A DNA stretch of 64,000 nt from Cololabis saira (Eukaryota > Chordata > Actinopteri > Beloniformes > Belonidae), in NCBI RefSeq assembly GCF_033807715.1, contig NC_084599.1:124001-188000 (forward strand). The letters run 5' to 3'. Shown here one piece after another: positions 38,990 to 50,338 of the stretch. The translations under genes were made by a program, and so were the position numbers. A model generated the notes under the pieces. It had not been told where the DNA came from, did not search any database, and saw only the letters and a program-made list of their open reading frames with translations. Positions within the stretch are counted from its first letter, which is position 1, and each line of letters begins with the position of its first letter.

Positions 38990-39790
38990 TCAATTTTTTA
39001 TTTATATAGCGTCTAATACAACAGAGTTGTCTCTAGACGCTTTACAGAGACCCATACCCAGAACATGACCCCCGAGCAGTTATTACATAAACAATGGCAG
39101 GTAAAAACTCCCCTGGTGGGAGAAAAACCTTAAGCCAAACAGTGGCAAGGAAAAACTCCCCTTTAGGAGGGAAGAAACCTTGAGCAGGACCAGGCTCATC
39201 AGGGGGGACCCTCCTGCCGAGGGCCAGACTGGTGGGTCAGGGACGGCAACAGCACAGCAGGCAGGTGGAAGCAGCAACGGGATGACCGGGGGTGGGGACC
39301 GCAGGCCAGCACGCAGCTCCCGAAGCTCCGGCCCAATCAGCAAGTCCCAGGTTGGGGTGCAGGGTCAGGAAAAGACTTGTGCTCCGTAATGCAAGCTACA
39401 GCCACCCACGACCACCTGCAGGACAAAAGAGAGAAAAGGGAGGAGAAGGGGGGGCCAGCAACGGGATGACCAGGGGTGGGGACCGCAGGCCAGCACGCAG
39501 CTCCCGAAGCTCCGGCCCAATCAGCAAGTCCCAGGTTGGGGTGCAGGGTCAGGGAAAGACTTGTGCTCCGTAATGCAAGCTACAAGTCACCCACGACCAC
39601 CTGCAGGTTCCGGTGTCCGGCAAAGGATGCTGCAACATGGACAAAAGAGAGAAAAGGGAGGAGAAGGGGGGGCCAGCACAAGAAACTACAGGAGCGACTC
39701 TGACACACTAAAGTTTACACTACCTAGAGATTTACCAACACCAGCTAGAGGTTTACTAAACACTAACTATAGGCTTTACTAAACAGAAAT
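38990..39790 (-). repeat. LINE or SINE-type 3' tail repeat, copy 2
   Basis: This is the reverse complement of the tail repeat at 33405-34062, starting ATAGCGTCTAATACAACAGA. Inside it a block of roughly 180-215 bp is tandemly duplicated (about 39274-39456 and 39457-39673), marked by CGGGATGACCGGGGGTGGGG and GGTTGGGGTGCAGGGTCAGG in each copy. The second copy has an extra 40-bp stretch with GTTCCGGTGTCCGGCAAAGG. Confidence 0.65.
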
Positions 39791-41568
39791 GTTTTAAGTT
39801 TAGTTTTAAAGGTGGAGGTGGTGTCAGCCCCCTTAACCCAGATTGGAAGTTGGTTCCATAGTAGTGGTGCCTGATAGCAGAACGCCCGCCCTCCAAATCT
39901 ACATTTAACAGAATAGACAACTGTAATTATAGTCAGATCTACTTATGCCCTAATGATGGGGCAGTGAAGTTTATATCCCTATGAACTTACGCATTTATAC
40001 AGTCAGCGATCTTTTGCCAGCTGTCTTTCCTGCATTTTGCAGCTGCAACTGTGTTGCTTTTTGCCTGTATTATATGCCTATACTCATCATATTTCCGTAA
40101 AATTATTGTTTGCTCTTCGCTACTGAAATAAGCGGCTCTGACAGCGGACTTCTCCATGCTTGCGATTGGTCATGCGCTGAAAACACCGCCCCTTTTATGT
40201 GCACGCGCTCATATCCAGATTGGAGAAACCTGGGTTGATATACCGAGTTGATAACCACCGTCGTGTGACCGCTTAGCGTGATTGCAATTGTCCGGGTTAG
40301 TGAATCTGGATAAGGAAAAGATATCCTGGGTATGTTGAACTTGCTTCGTAGTACAGGCCCCTGATCAGGTACTGCTGTTTGTATTTAGGTTGCTTGTGTT
40401 GGAACACGATCACACTGCATCTGTCGCACTGGTCAGGTACAGACTTTTGATTATGAACCTGACATTTACAGCTTTTCATAAATCTGCTGTGTTCCTGGTA
40501 AACTGCTTTGGACTTTTTTAAATGAACTAGTTGCTCACATGTCTACAGGACTGTCACAGAAAATTTGAAAATTGTGATAAAGTTCTTTATTTTCTGTAAT
40601 GCAATTAAAAAAACAAAAATGTCATACATTCTGGATTCATTACAAATCAACTGAAATATTACAAGCCTTTTATTATTTTAATATTGCTGATTATGGTTTA
40701 CAGTTTAAGATTAAGATTCCCAGAATATTCTAATTTTTTGAGATAGGATATTTGAGTTTTCTTAAGCTGTAAGCGAGCAGTGTAGTGGTCAGATACCCAA
40801 GTCCAAATGAAGATAATGTTAGGGAATATGTTTGTATTAGAACAACTTGCATTCACAAATACAGCAATCCCTCCTTCTTTTCTTAACAATGTATCTACCA
40901 TCCCGGTCTTTAAATGTATTAAAAGGTTGTTATAGCCTCATAAAAGTAAAGAAATTAGGCTCAATGAGACCACAACATATTAAGGATGCCACACAAAGAT
41001 TTCAAGGGTTGAAATCAAATTTCTATTGATTGTTGTTTTTAAACAAAGAAAATAAAAAAGGAAAAAAGGTTAACCCAAAAGTAGTGAACCAAAAGGAGAT
41101 GGAGATCCCGGCCAAAAAGAACAAAAGAGGGGTAAGCACAGGGCTGCGCGATGGGCCGTCGGACCACGCACTTTCCCCACTAAATAAGAAAAACCAGGTA
41201 AACCTATAGCCTAAAACAAACAGACAAAAAAGGACTACCCTCAATCTCCAACTCAAACTAAAATAACAAACTAAAGTAAGAAAGGAAAAATAAGGGTTAC
41301 CTGTACAGGCTGCTGCAATATCTGATCTTGACAGCAGAAAAACATCATTATGTAGTGTTTACTTATGAAGCAGTAAACTCTTGTTGTAATGTTACGACAG
41401 GGCAGAGCAGACACTGGTGCTACAAACTAGGGTCTGCATTTAAGACCTCAAGAGAGAAAGTTCTTTATTTCCATATTTCAGAAATGTTTTCAAACTGTTC
41501 TAGAATGAGGTTGGCGTTGGCTTTCTCAGTTCAACCAAAATCATTATTTTATTTCACTTTTTATGAGT
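39791..41568. other. No certain gene; possible LINE remnants
   Basis: 39800-39900 reads like a fish LINE-associated repeat (GGTGGAGGTGGTGTCAGCCC, TTGGAAGTTGGTTCCATAG). On the minus strand near 40920-40880 the codons NTFKDRDGRYIV resemble an L1-type endonuclease word, but the match is short. The rest shows no gene. 40140-40210 holds a short GC-richer stretch. Confidence 0.4.
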
Positions 41569-41570
41569 TG

Positions 41571-41810
41571 TGTCAGGGAAGGTTGTAGTAGGACCCAGCT
41601 GCAGGAGAGCAGGAGGCAGGAGTTCTCAAAAAACTGTGATTTATTCACTCAAACTAAACCAAAAACTTTGCTGAGCAGGATACAACATTAGGACATGAAC
41701 ATGACTACAAAAACCTGAAGGTGGAAACATGGAGCGAGGAAAGAGTACGGACCAGCAGGGAGCAGGGAAAGGACAAGACCAGATATACACAAGGGATAAC
41801 GAGACACAGG
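41571..41810 (-). repeat. Gypsy LTR fragment, copy 1
   Basis: The sequence TGTCAGGGAAGGTTGTAGTA, then GACCCAGCTGCAGGAGAGCA, GATTTATTCACTCAAAC and ATAACGAGACACAGGTG is similar to 53606-53850, where the whole LTR is present. It is truncated at 41810, where I-clade LINE sequence begins. Confidence 0.65.
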
Positions 41811-41919
41811 TGAAGTACTTTGGGCGTTATACTGGGTGGAGGACAGTAAGCCAGAAGGGGTGGTGATTTGCTCAGACTCCGCAGCAGCCCTGAAAGCCAT
41901 AAAAAGCAATAGTTGTCAG

Positions 41920-43851
41920 CAGTGGCGGAACGTTATGTCTACGGGCCCCAGTGCAAGGCCGATGTACAGGCCCTTTAGTATGTCGCACTGTACATTGAGA
42001 CGCAAACTGCAGGACAACGTCTTTAACTGAATAGACCTACTCACTCACGGTGGCTAGACTAGACTTTAATATCATAAGCGTGCGGTGACTCTTATCCACT
42101 GAAACCTTCCCTTGCTGAGTAAAAGTTTATATCAACATTAATACATCGCTGCACATTCACTTTACAATCAGTAGAAAACAAAAAGTAATATAAAATAAAA
42201 CCTCATTCAATTACCCGTTGCATGCTGGGAGCTCCGCCTCTCCACCTTCAATACATTATAGGCTACAGCTGTGCTGTATTGACCAGCGTCTTTGCTGCTG
42301 TAAGAAGTGATTCTTACAGATATATATATTTTAACTTTAAATTAGTTCTGAGTTCTCGTTCTCCAATGGATATTTGTCTCTCTCTCTCTCTCTATCACTC
42401 TTTCTGTCTGTTTCGCTCTCGTCTCTCGCTCCGCTCTATGTTTACATTTCAAATTTCTGAATTTCCCGCCGGTTAATCTCGTCTTGTCACATGATCAATC
42501 CTGATTGGTCGCCTCGACATGCAGCATACATATATTACCCATAATTCATCTATGCATAACGTGATATATCTTTTTTCATCACGTTTTGAGTTTGTGTCAG
42601 TGTTATTATATTTTCTCTATATAAAATAACATAAAGTACACTAATACTGTGATTCATTGACTTTTTCTCCAACCAAAGTGGTGACACCATGACCCAGATG
42701 AACGTGTACAATACATATTAGAGGAGATGATGTATAAATTACCGCGAGTGCGGGCTGTCCTCCCATTGAGGCGGTTACGTTACACCGTGTTCACACTGCA
42801 TGCGACGCGAGCGAGCGAGCGTCAGCGTCAAAAACAGTTCCATTGCTTTATTTTTTATTTGCACTGTCTACACTGGTTGCGAGCGACGCAGCGTCGTTTT
42901 GAGCTGGACTTTTGTCGCACGCCCTGCTTCTATTTTCTTCCTGTCGCTCGCTTTGAAAACCGGTTGAAAGTTGAAAAAAAAGTTGAAAGCGCTGTAGGAA
43001 ACAGTCATTTCAATACAAGAACCTCAATAAAGTGGCAGCTGCTGGAGGGAGATCGCCAAGGAGCTGGAAGGTTCTGATAAAATAATAAGATATAATAAGA
43101 ATCTTATCTTAATCTTATTAGGGCTTAATTTGTGCCGGATCCAACTAGATCTGGTACCTATTTGATCATTTCTCGTGTCCTCTGCATTTTCCCCACATCC
43201 CAGTAATGATCTGACATGCTGTCATGTTTGCTGCATTTAACACCACGAACACGCCGGTCACTCCACGCTGTTCGTTGTTTGATTGCGTCACCACACGCCG
43301 TTATTTTGTTCGTTTTTTTCCCCACTTTGGTCGGACGTTAGACCTGAGTTTCTTTCAGGAGCGCACAGGCGGTTGGTGGGGCGAATAAAAGGCGAGTCTC
43401 GGGCGGGTGAATAAAGGCAGATTTATGGTTCCGCGTAAAATCGACGGCGTAGCCTACGGCGTAGGGTACGCGGCGACGCGCACCGTTCGGTGAGTGCGCC
43501 GCGTACCCTACGCCATAAGGTCTGCGTTGGTGTAACGCGGAACCATAAATCAGCCTTTTAAAAGGCGAGTCTCAGCTGTCAATCAAAAGAACGTGGTAGA
43601 ACGTGGGGCCGATAACGCGTTCAGTGTGGACAGAGCGCGTCCGATGCCACGCAGTGCGGCGCGACAGTCGGACGCTCGCATGCAGTTAGGACAAGCTGTT
43701 AATGACGTGTGAATGGGGCTCATGTAGGACTTCTTTAGTCACAAGTTATTTACGGGGCCCGCTCGCACTCATCATGGGCCCGTGACTTCCCCCTGACGTG
43801 CCGGGCCCCAGTGCAGCTGCACTGCCTGCACTGTTTATAGCTACGCCGCTG
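41920..43851. mobile_element. Non-autonomous hAT element, 1932 bp
   Basis: The left end is CAGTGGCGGAACGTTATGTC and the right end inverted is CAGCGGCGTAGCTATAAACA. The 8-bp duplication GTTGTCAG lies at 41912-41919 and 43852-43859. Subterminal GGGCCCCAGTGCA words occur at both ends (41943 and 43803). The interior has a CT-rich tract near 42370-42430 and GAGCGAGCGAGC words, but no transposase frame. It contains a Harbinger-type hairpin MITE (43415-43557). Confidence 0.9.
43415..43557. mobile_element. Hairpin MITE, copy 1 (Harbinger-type)
   Basis: The left arm AGGCAGATTTATGGTTCCGC is matched by the inverted right arm GCGGAACCATAAATCAGCCT. Inner arms around GTAGCCTACGGCGTAGGGTA also pair, so most of the element folds on itself. 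A TAA precedes the element and TTTA follows; the exact 3-bp duplication is ambiguous. AAAAGGCGAGTCTC occurs on both flanks (43387 and 43558). Confidence 0.75.
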
Positions 43852-44515
43852 GTTGTCAGTCTAGACCAGATGTACTAAGCGAAATATTATTAGTGTTGTT
43901 TCGACTCGAAAAACTGCAGTGTATGGTGACATTTATGTGGGTTCCAGGGCATGCCGGAGTCGTAGGGAATGAATTAGCTGATAGGGTGGCGAAAGCAGCA
44001 CTAAAGCGAGACGGTGTGGATGTTGAGATCCCACTAGGAAAGGCTGAGTATAGGTTTAATATCAAGGAGGGAATTGGGAGAGAGTGGCAGGAAATTTTCA
44101 ATACTTCATATTACTATTCTGGAAGTGGATTTGACGTGGTTAAATTAACCCGATTGAGGCTGGGGCACTGTGGGCTACATCAGAGCTTATTTGTAGTAGG
44201 AAAACTTCCAAGTGGGTTGTGTGAGTGTGGGAGGCCGGAAACAGTTCAACATGTTCTGATGAAGTGTAGAAAGTATTCTGCAGAAAGGAGTATTTTATAC
44301 AGAACCCTGTTAGATCTAGGTTTATCTTGTTTTTCTGTTAGAATATTACTCGGCCAACATGAGAACCACCAACTGATAGCAAGGGCAGTCATACATTTTC
44401 TGCATGCCACTGGGCTTTACTCGAGAATATAAGTGACCATTGTGAACTAATTCAGCCCCAATCTACCAGATGAGGGCAGTAATACGCCTGGTTGCGTTGA
44501 AACTGCCGGAAACAC

Positions 44516-44556
44516 AGAAGAAGAAGAAGAAGAAGAAGAAGAAGAAGAAGAAGAAG
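44516..44556 (+). repeat. AAG microsatellite tail of the I-clade LINE
   Basis: About 13 AAG units directly follow the 3' UTR word CCGGAAACACAG. Tx1-clade sequence on the other strand begins just after it. Confidence 0.85.
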
Positions 44557-44603
44557 ATTTTTTGATTTTTAAATCAAACTTTATTTTTACACATGTACAG
44601 TTT

Positions 44604-47034
44604 TCAGTTAAGAGCACTATTAAGAATTAAGACACGTAAATGGCCAGCTTTGCTGTGCCAGAAACAAAGTTGAGGAGCTGCCACTTCTTTTTTGTTTGTC
44701 TTTCTCTCTCTGTGTCCATAAATAAAAACTTTTTCTGAACACTGTACATTAAAAGAGCTAAAAACTTGAGTTAAAAGAGTGTGGAAGTTCAAAAGTCTCT
44801 CACACTCAATAAAAAAATGAAAAATCGTTTCAGGGTGACCACAAAACGGGCAGGCATTTGACACAGCTGGATTTATAACAGAGACCACAGCGTTGCAGGC
44901 AATGGCACCATGTAACACCCTCCATTGTAGGTCTGCAGTCTGCTTTTTGATTGGGGGGGTATAAAGGATCTCCCAGCATGGAGTTTCTCCATCTCCAATC
45001 CTCCTGCTCCATGCGCACACAGTCCTGTTCTCCAACTCCTTCCTGCACAACACTTTTACACAGTTATTATACAACGTCTTCTTGATGTTGTTATGCAGAG
45101 ACACTGTTGTCGCCCTCTCCAGCAACGGGCCAGATGTTTCTCCCAGCTGGGGGGTCAGTTGGAGGTCCGGAAAAGGGTCTCTTTGTACGGGCTCTGTTGT
45201 ATTTCTGGAGGAGGACTTTCTCTTTGTTGCCCAGTCTCTCTTTCCAGAGTTGAAGGGCCCTCTGGATGAGCCTGGTAGACCGGACCCCCAGATGTGCGGC
45301 CAAGGCCTCTGCTCCCTGTAGATCGGGTCCCCCTTAGACACCCAGTGTTTGTTGTCCCAGAAGAACTCTACCAGTGCACTCTGGATCTTGTCCAGTAGTC
45401 CTGGTGGCGGCTCCCGGCACATTAACCTGTGCCATGGTGTAGAAGCTACTACGTTGTTTGCCACCAGGACACGACCTCTGAACGACATTTGAGGACGTAA
45501 CCATTTCCACTTTTTTATCTTGTTTTCAATTTTTGATGGTACGTCCTCCCAGTTCTTCTGGACTGTGCTGTGCTCTCCCAGATACACCCCTAAATATTTT
45601 ATACCCGATTTTTTCCATGAAAGGTTCTGGGGTAGTACTGGGAGGCTCCCACTCCACTGGCCGACAGCGAGGGCTTCGCTTTTGTGCCAGTTGACTTTTG
45701 CCGCTGATAAAACATGAAAAGAATCAATAAGAATATTTAAAATGTCAACATCCTTTTGAGTTCTCATCATCACAATTACATCATCGGCATAAGCGGATAA
45801 AACAATTTTCCTATTAAAACCAGGTAAAATCAAACCGTCAATACTTGAGTGTATTTTGCAGAGGAGGGGTTCGAGGGCGAGTGTATAGAGCATGCCGGAC
45901 ATAGCACAGCCCTGCCGGACGCCTCTAGACACCCTGAAGGGAGCACACAGACTGCCGTTCAGCTTCAGTATAGACTCAATGCCTCCGTACAATGCCTGGA
46001 TCTTGGCAATAAAACTCATGCAGAACCCAAACTTCTCCATAGTTTCCCAGAGGAAGCAGTGTTCAACACGGTCAAATGCCTTTTCCTGGTCCAGTGAAAT
46101 CAAACCAGTGTTAAGTCCCAAAAGGTTGGAGATGTCCAAAACGTCTCGAATTAAGTGGACATTGTCCACCATGGACCTACCGGGTACACAGTAAGTCTGG
46201 TCACGGTGAATGACCTCCTCCAGCGCCTCCCCCAGCCTGGTATCCAGCACTTTGGATAGAATCTTGTAATCCGTACAAAGGAGTGACACGGGGCGCCAGT
46301 TTTTGATGTCCTGGGGATCACCTTTTTTTGGCAAGAGGGTCACCACCGCTCTCCCACAGGACACTGGCATTGAGCCTTCGGCCAAGCTCTCATTGAATAC
46401 CTCCAGCACATCAGCTGATATAATGTCCCAGAAGGCCTTGTAAAACTCAACAGTCAGGCTGTCCAGGCCTGGAGCCCGCCGTCCCTGCATCTTAGTCAGG
46501 GCGGCGCAAAGCTCCGGCTCTTGGAGCGGCCTGTCAAGGAGGTTGTTCGTGGCCTCTGAGACCTGAGGCAGGTCGCCACAGAAATCGTCCAGCAGTTCCC
46601 CCCTCTCCTCATATTCGCTAGAATAGAGTTTGGAGTAGAACTCTGTGGCATGTTTCCTGAGCTGGCCAGGCTCCGTTATCTCCTGCCCCGTGTCACTCAA
46701 ATACGAGTGTATGTGCTTGCTTTGCACATTCTGCTTTTCCAGGCTGAAGAAGAAGCTGGAGGGGGCATCCATCTCCGTTATGTTCTGGATCCGTGACCTG
46801 ACCAATGCACCTTGTACCTTAGTACCCAGCAGGTCTCTCAGGGCCATTTTTTTGGATTTGAGGATTTCAACATATCCTCTATTTTCGGTGGACACACTTA
46901 ATGTTTCCAAGTCCACAATCTCATTCTCCAGCTCTCTAATAGATCTGCATGCATCGGGTGTGACATTGAGCGTATACTGTTGGCATAGAAGTTTGATTAA
47001 AGTCTTGCCATGGTCCCACCACTGTCTAAGACAT
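44604..47034 (-). pseudogene. Tx1-clade ORF2, reverse transcriptase part
   Basis: From the Met at 46916 there are 770 open codons. RT motifs are RRAPGLDSLTVEFYKAFWDI (about 146-165), TLLPKKGDPQDIKNWRPVSL (193-212), LISLDQEKAFDRVEHCFLWE (272-291), RGVRQGCAMSGMLYTLALEP (331-350) and SAYADDVIVMM (374-384). Residues about 535-590 lose family character (GDPIYREQRPWPHIWGSG), consistent with two compensating frameshifts. A C-terminal NACPFCGHPETIFHFFIEC gives the CCHC-like cluster of the family. Codons between 47034 and 46916 (CLRQWWDHGKTLIKLL) continue from the endonuclease part once the TTAA element is removed. Confidence 0.85.
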
Positions 47035-47038
47035 TTAA

Positions 47039-47837
47039 AGGTATTGTGACATCATTTTTAACATGCTTTTAACACTATTAAAAGTCTTGGCCAACATCCC
47101 TCAAATGTGTCTAAAAGAGTGTAACAAGAAAAACTTCACTCTAGTACTCCTTTCCTGGCTTTTTATTACAGTGTTTTTTTGCGCCGTGAAAAATGCTTCC
47201 TTTCCCCCCTTTCCTGTCAATCATTGCTCCGCTCCTCCTCCAAACCTCCTCCTCCTCCAGCCATACGCTCACAGCGGCGGGAGCGACAGGCGAAGCATGC
47301 ACGGAAAAGCAGGAGGGCGAACCACAGCAAACAATCATAAAAATAAAGGCATGCAAGCAGCACTGTCCCCTTATCTTAAGTCCAGTCAGTGGCCGCGGGT
47401 CTTCTTAGCAGTTTTCCTCCGGTGATTAGAACAAAAGAGGCTCTAAACTGCTCCGTGTTAAGCCTCATTTATGGTTCCGCGTTAAATCGACGCAGAGCCT
47501 ACGCCGTAGGGTTCAGCATATGGTGCGCGTCGCCGCGTAACCCTACGCCGTAGGCTCTGCGTCGTGTAACGCGGAACCATAAATCAGCCTTTATGGTGCA
47601 CTGGAGAGGAGAGGAGGCAGGGAGCTGGGTGGAGGGGGCGGTGATTTAGCGGGCCGTTACGTAACGGCCCGCCACCAAACCACATGCGCCGTTTTTGCAT
47701 AGTTATGCGGAAAATCCCAGAAAGCACACAATACACTGAATGTTAAAAGTTCGTTGTTTTTTGGGTGTAATTGATGTCAAGACACCCAACAAAACACAAA
47801 AAATCAAGAAAAATGTGTTTTTCATGTCACAATCCCT
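47039..47837. mobile_element. TTAA-flanked non-autonomous element (Kolobok or piggyBac type)
   Basis: The ends are AGGTATTGTGACATCATTTT and, inverted, AGGGATTGTGACATGAAAAA. TTAA flanks both sides exactly (47035-47038 and 47838-47841), and removing one TTAA restores Tx1 codons. The 799-bp interior has no transposase frame and includes a hairpin MITE. TTAA duplication is used by piggyBac and Kolobok; the AGG start argues for a Kolobok-type origin, but this is not proven. Confidence 0.85.
47461..47590. mobile_element. Hairpin MITE, copy 2 (Harbinger-type), 130 bp
   Basis: The arms AGCCTCATTTATGGTTCCGC and, inverted, AGGCTGATTTATGGTTCCGC continue through GACGCAGAGCCTACG, giving a stem of about 50 bp with a short loop around GCATATGGTGCGCG. 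TTA flanks both sides (47458-47460 and 47591-47593), the TWA-type duplication of PIF/Harbinger. It lies inside the TTAA element. Confidence 0.85.
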
Positions 47838-48679
47838 TTAAAATCATTTTTCCTAAGTCTAAAACCTTTCCAGAAAAAAATAAAAGCCTCTCTAAAACCC
47901 TTATCAAATGTTAAAACCGAGTTAAAATGCCAATAAGCACTCTTAGGTAAAATATTTTTGATAAAAACATTACATAAAACTAGAGCATGATCTGTAAAAC
48001 CGGCTGGCACAATGCGACAACCTTTACATGCGTTAAAATGATTCTTAAAAACATAAAACCGATCAAGTCTAGCCATAGAAATGATCCCCTCCCCTAGGTG
48101 AGACCATGTATACTGACGGCAGTCTGTGTGCGTCCGCCTCCACACATCCACGAGACCATGAGAGTGGACCAGCTGCCTCAGTGTATATTGGGATCCCAGA
48201 TGGGGCTCTGTGTGGTTTCTGTCCATCAAACCATTTTCTGTACAGTTAAAATCCCCACCCAAAATTAAAAAATCCTCCAATGAACAGCTGTTCAGTTTTT
48301 CACTTACTTTTTCTAAGAAGCTCTTCCTCTCTGCTCCATTATTCGGGGCATAAATATTGATAAAAACCAGTGTTCTATCTTCAAAAAGTGCCTTAACTAC
48401 GAGACATCTCCCTGGTTCCACGTGCTCCACTTCAAGTGAAGAAGGAGTGAAGGACCGGGACAGCAGGAGTCCTACCCCCCCACTTGCAGACCTATGGTGG
48501 CTCAGAACCACCTGTCCCTCCCATCCCCTCTCCCAGTCAGGTGCATTGCCTACATCGCTGTGTGTCTCTTGCAGGAACAATACATCCACCTTCTTCCTCC
48601 TTGCTGTGTCAAAGACCAAAGCCCGCTTCTCTGCCACCCTGGCGTTTACGTTCAGCCTCCCCACTTTAAAAGAATCCAT
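47838..48679 (-). pseudogene. Tx1-clade ORF2, endonuclease part
   Basis: The frame starts MDSFKVGRLNVNARVAEKRA at 48679. Apurinic-type endonuclease motifs follow: RRKKVDVLFLQETHSDVGNA (catalytic Glu), GGVGLLLSRSF, VFINIYAPNNG, LILGGDFNCTENGLMDRN (Asp and Asn), YTWSHLGEGIISMARLDRFY and FTDHALVLCNVF (Asp and His). All catalytic residues appear intact over about 240 residues. The frame runs into the TTAA element and is thereby separated from RT. Confidence 0.85.
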
Positions 48680-48744
48680 TCTGGAGAGGCTAAAAAAACA
48701 ACTGTAAAAAAGATAAAAAAGACAGTATTAAAGCAGACATGTTA

Positions 48745-50338
48745 CTAAAAATCAAGCTCTTTTTTCACTTTAACCATGAGCTTTTTCAGTCTAAACACCT
48801 CCTGATTTGTTAAAACAGTGGTGGCTTTGTTCTTAATAACATGTTTTGCTGACTTCAAAAATAGCAGCTTATCTGGGAAATGTTTTTCAATATTTATTCC
48901 TCTTATACCTTTTATTTGCTCCAGATAACTTTTCAGCATTTTTTCTGGATACAATCTTGTTTCTTGACTTGCAGCGACGCTAGAAACGCCACTGCAGTCA
49001 GACAGGTATGCCTCAGGCTCAGCATCACTGTCGCTGTCTGCTGTGGTGGCTGCCGGGGGGTCCATCTGCCCGGCCTTACAGCCTCCCTCCTCAGACAGCG
49101 AGCTCTGCCTCTTGCTGCGTCTCTGCGCAGGAAAGCGTGCACCCTCACACACATTTCCTGACGCACCGGCGTTGTTGGACTCGCCCATTCTGTCCCCAGA
49201 AAAATCAGCTTTTTCTTGTTTGTCCAACACTTTCTCCCCACCTACCATCACCACAGTTTCCCTCTTCTCTCCCATCAGCTCACCTATCTCCATCTCCTCC
49301 TCCAACCTTTCTGCTTCACCTGTCACATTCTTTTTTGCTCCTAAATCTAAAATCTGACCTGCCGCTGTTTCACCTTCCACCACGCCTTTCTCTCCCTCCA
49401 CCTCATTTTTTTTACCCCTCTCCTCACTTTTTTTACTCCTCTCCTCGCTTTTTTTACCCCTCTCCTCGCTATTTTTACCCTCCACCTCTCTTGTCTCCAC
49501 CTCATCCCCCTTTTTCCCACCACTCTCTTCATCTTTCTCACCTTCCACCTCACCTGTCTCGTCCCCCACCTTACCTGTCTCATCCCTCACCTCAGCTGCC
49601 TCTCCCACCACCTCACCCGTGCCGCCTCTCTCCTCAGCCTCACGCTTCCCCTCCTCACTCCCCTACGTGTGTCTGCTCTGCTCCTCCCGCCTCTCTCTCT
49701 CTCCCCCGTCCCCCTCCCGCTGCGCTGCATCGGGAGTCCGGCTCGGGGCCGTAGGTACGGGGCTGCCCCGCCTACCCGCGGCGGCAACAGCCGCCGCGTC
49801 CCCCGCGCTCTGCGGGGCGGGCCCCGCCTCGGCCGATCCGGCCCGTTTCGGGCAGGCCCGGGCTTGGTGTCCCTCTTCCCCGCAACCAAAGCACTTCAGC
49901 AGGGAGGAGGTGGCGTACAGGACGTAATCAAACCCGTCCACCCGCACTTTGAACACACAGTTGAACTCTTCCGTCTTATTGTTCAAGATCATCATCACCT
50001 ATCTCCAATGCGACACATGTTTTAACAACGGTGATTTACACCCGGCCAGCATCTTCCTCATCGGAGACACAACTTTACCATGACGAGAGAGTTCATTGAT
50101 CAGGAAGGCGTCGCTGATGAAAGGCGGGACGTTTGACAGTGGGATCCGGCTTGTTGGCTGCGTCAGCGGCAGCACTGACTCAAACAAGCCGTTCACAGTG
50201 ATCCCGCTCTCCACCAGACGGTTTGCCTGTTTTACCTTCTCTAGAAAGAGGACAACTGACTTGTTCATGCGGGCGGCGGATTTGATGGAGCCGTGTCCCA
50301 CCACCTCCCCCGCCGCCAGCGCCACCTCCTCCACGCCC
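48745..50338 (-). pseudogene. Tx1-clade ORF1 with CCHC knuckle, broken
   Basis: The 5' part reads VALAAGEVVGHGSIKSAARM and then SVVLFLEKVKQANRLVESGI, a RNA-binding-like head. An in-frame stop lies at about 49999 after HVSHWR. The knuckle CFGCGEEGHQARAC follows, then an Ala/Pro/Gly-rich linker and a stop near 49663. In another register come charged repeats (KKSEERSKKSEERGKKNEVE) and a C-terminal LKSYLEQIKGIRGINIEKHF with KKLMVKVKKELDF and a stop at 48745. The layout fits Tx1 ORF1, with at least one nonsense codon and one frameshift. Confidence 0.75.

Larger units (their letters stand above)
41811..44432 (+). pseudogene. I-clade LINE RNase H and C-terminal domain
   Basis: The first part (41811-41919) reads EVLWALYWVEDSKPEGVVIC and then SDSAAALKAIKSNSCQ, with the RNase H catalytic Glu and Asp (CSDSAA). 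After the hAT element and its duplication, the frame continues at 43852: LLVLFRLEKLQCMVTFMWVP, GHAGVVGNELADRVAKAAL. This supplies the His and final Asp of RNase H. The tail has CECGRPETVQHVLMKCRKYS, a Cys/His cluster typical after RNase H in I-group elements, and stops after TGLYSRI at 44432. Without the hAT insertion the reading frame is continuous. Confidence 0.85.
41811..44556 (+). mobile_element. I-clade (Nimb-like) LINE 3' end, split by a hAT element
   Basis: Coding sequence for RNase H and the C-terminal tail is followed by a short 3' UTR and an AAG repeat (44516-44556). It is 5'-truncated inside RNase H. A hAT element occupies 41920-43851 and interrupts the RNase H codons. LINEs with RNase H belong to the I group; the Cys-rich C-terminus and AAG tail fit fish members of it. 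Confidence 0.75.
44570..50338 (-). mobile_element. Tx1-clade LINE with ORF1 and ORF2 remnants
   Basis: On the minus strand ORF1 (with a CCHC knuckle) is followed by ORF2 (endonuclease then RT), and the 3' end carries AAATAAAG and a poly-A-like tail near 44570. The 5' end is cut at 50338, where repeat-family copy 4 begins. A TTAA-flanked element interrupts ORF2 at 47039-47837. Net LINE sequence is about 4.97 kb. It resembles Tx1-group LINEs of fish and frogs. Confidence 0.85.

Noticed and set aside
49008..49754. Plus-strand 248-codon Ser/Pro/His-rich frame.
   Set aside because: It is the complement of the charged repeat region of Tx1 ORF1, which has family motifs on the minus strand.
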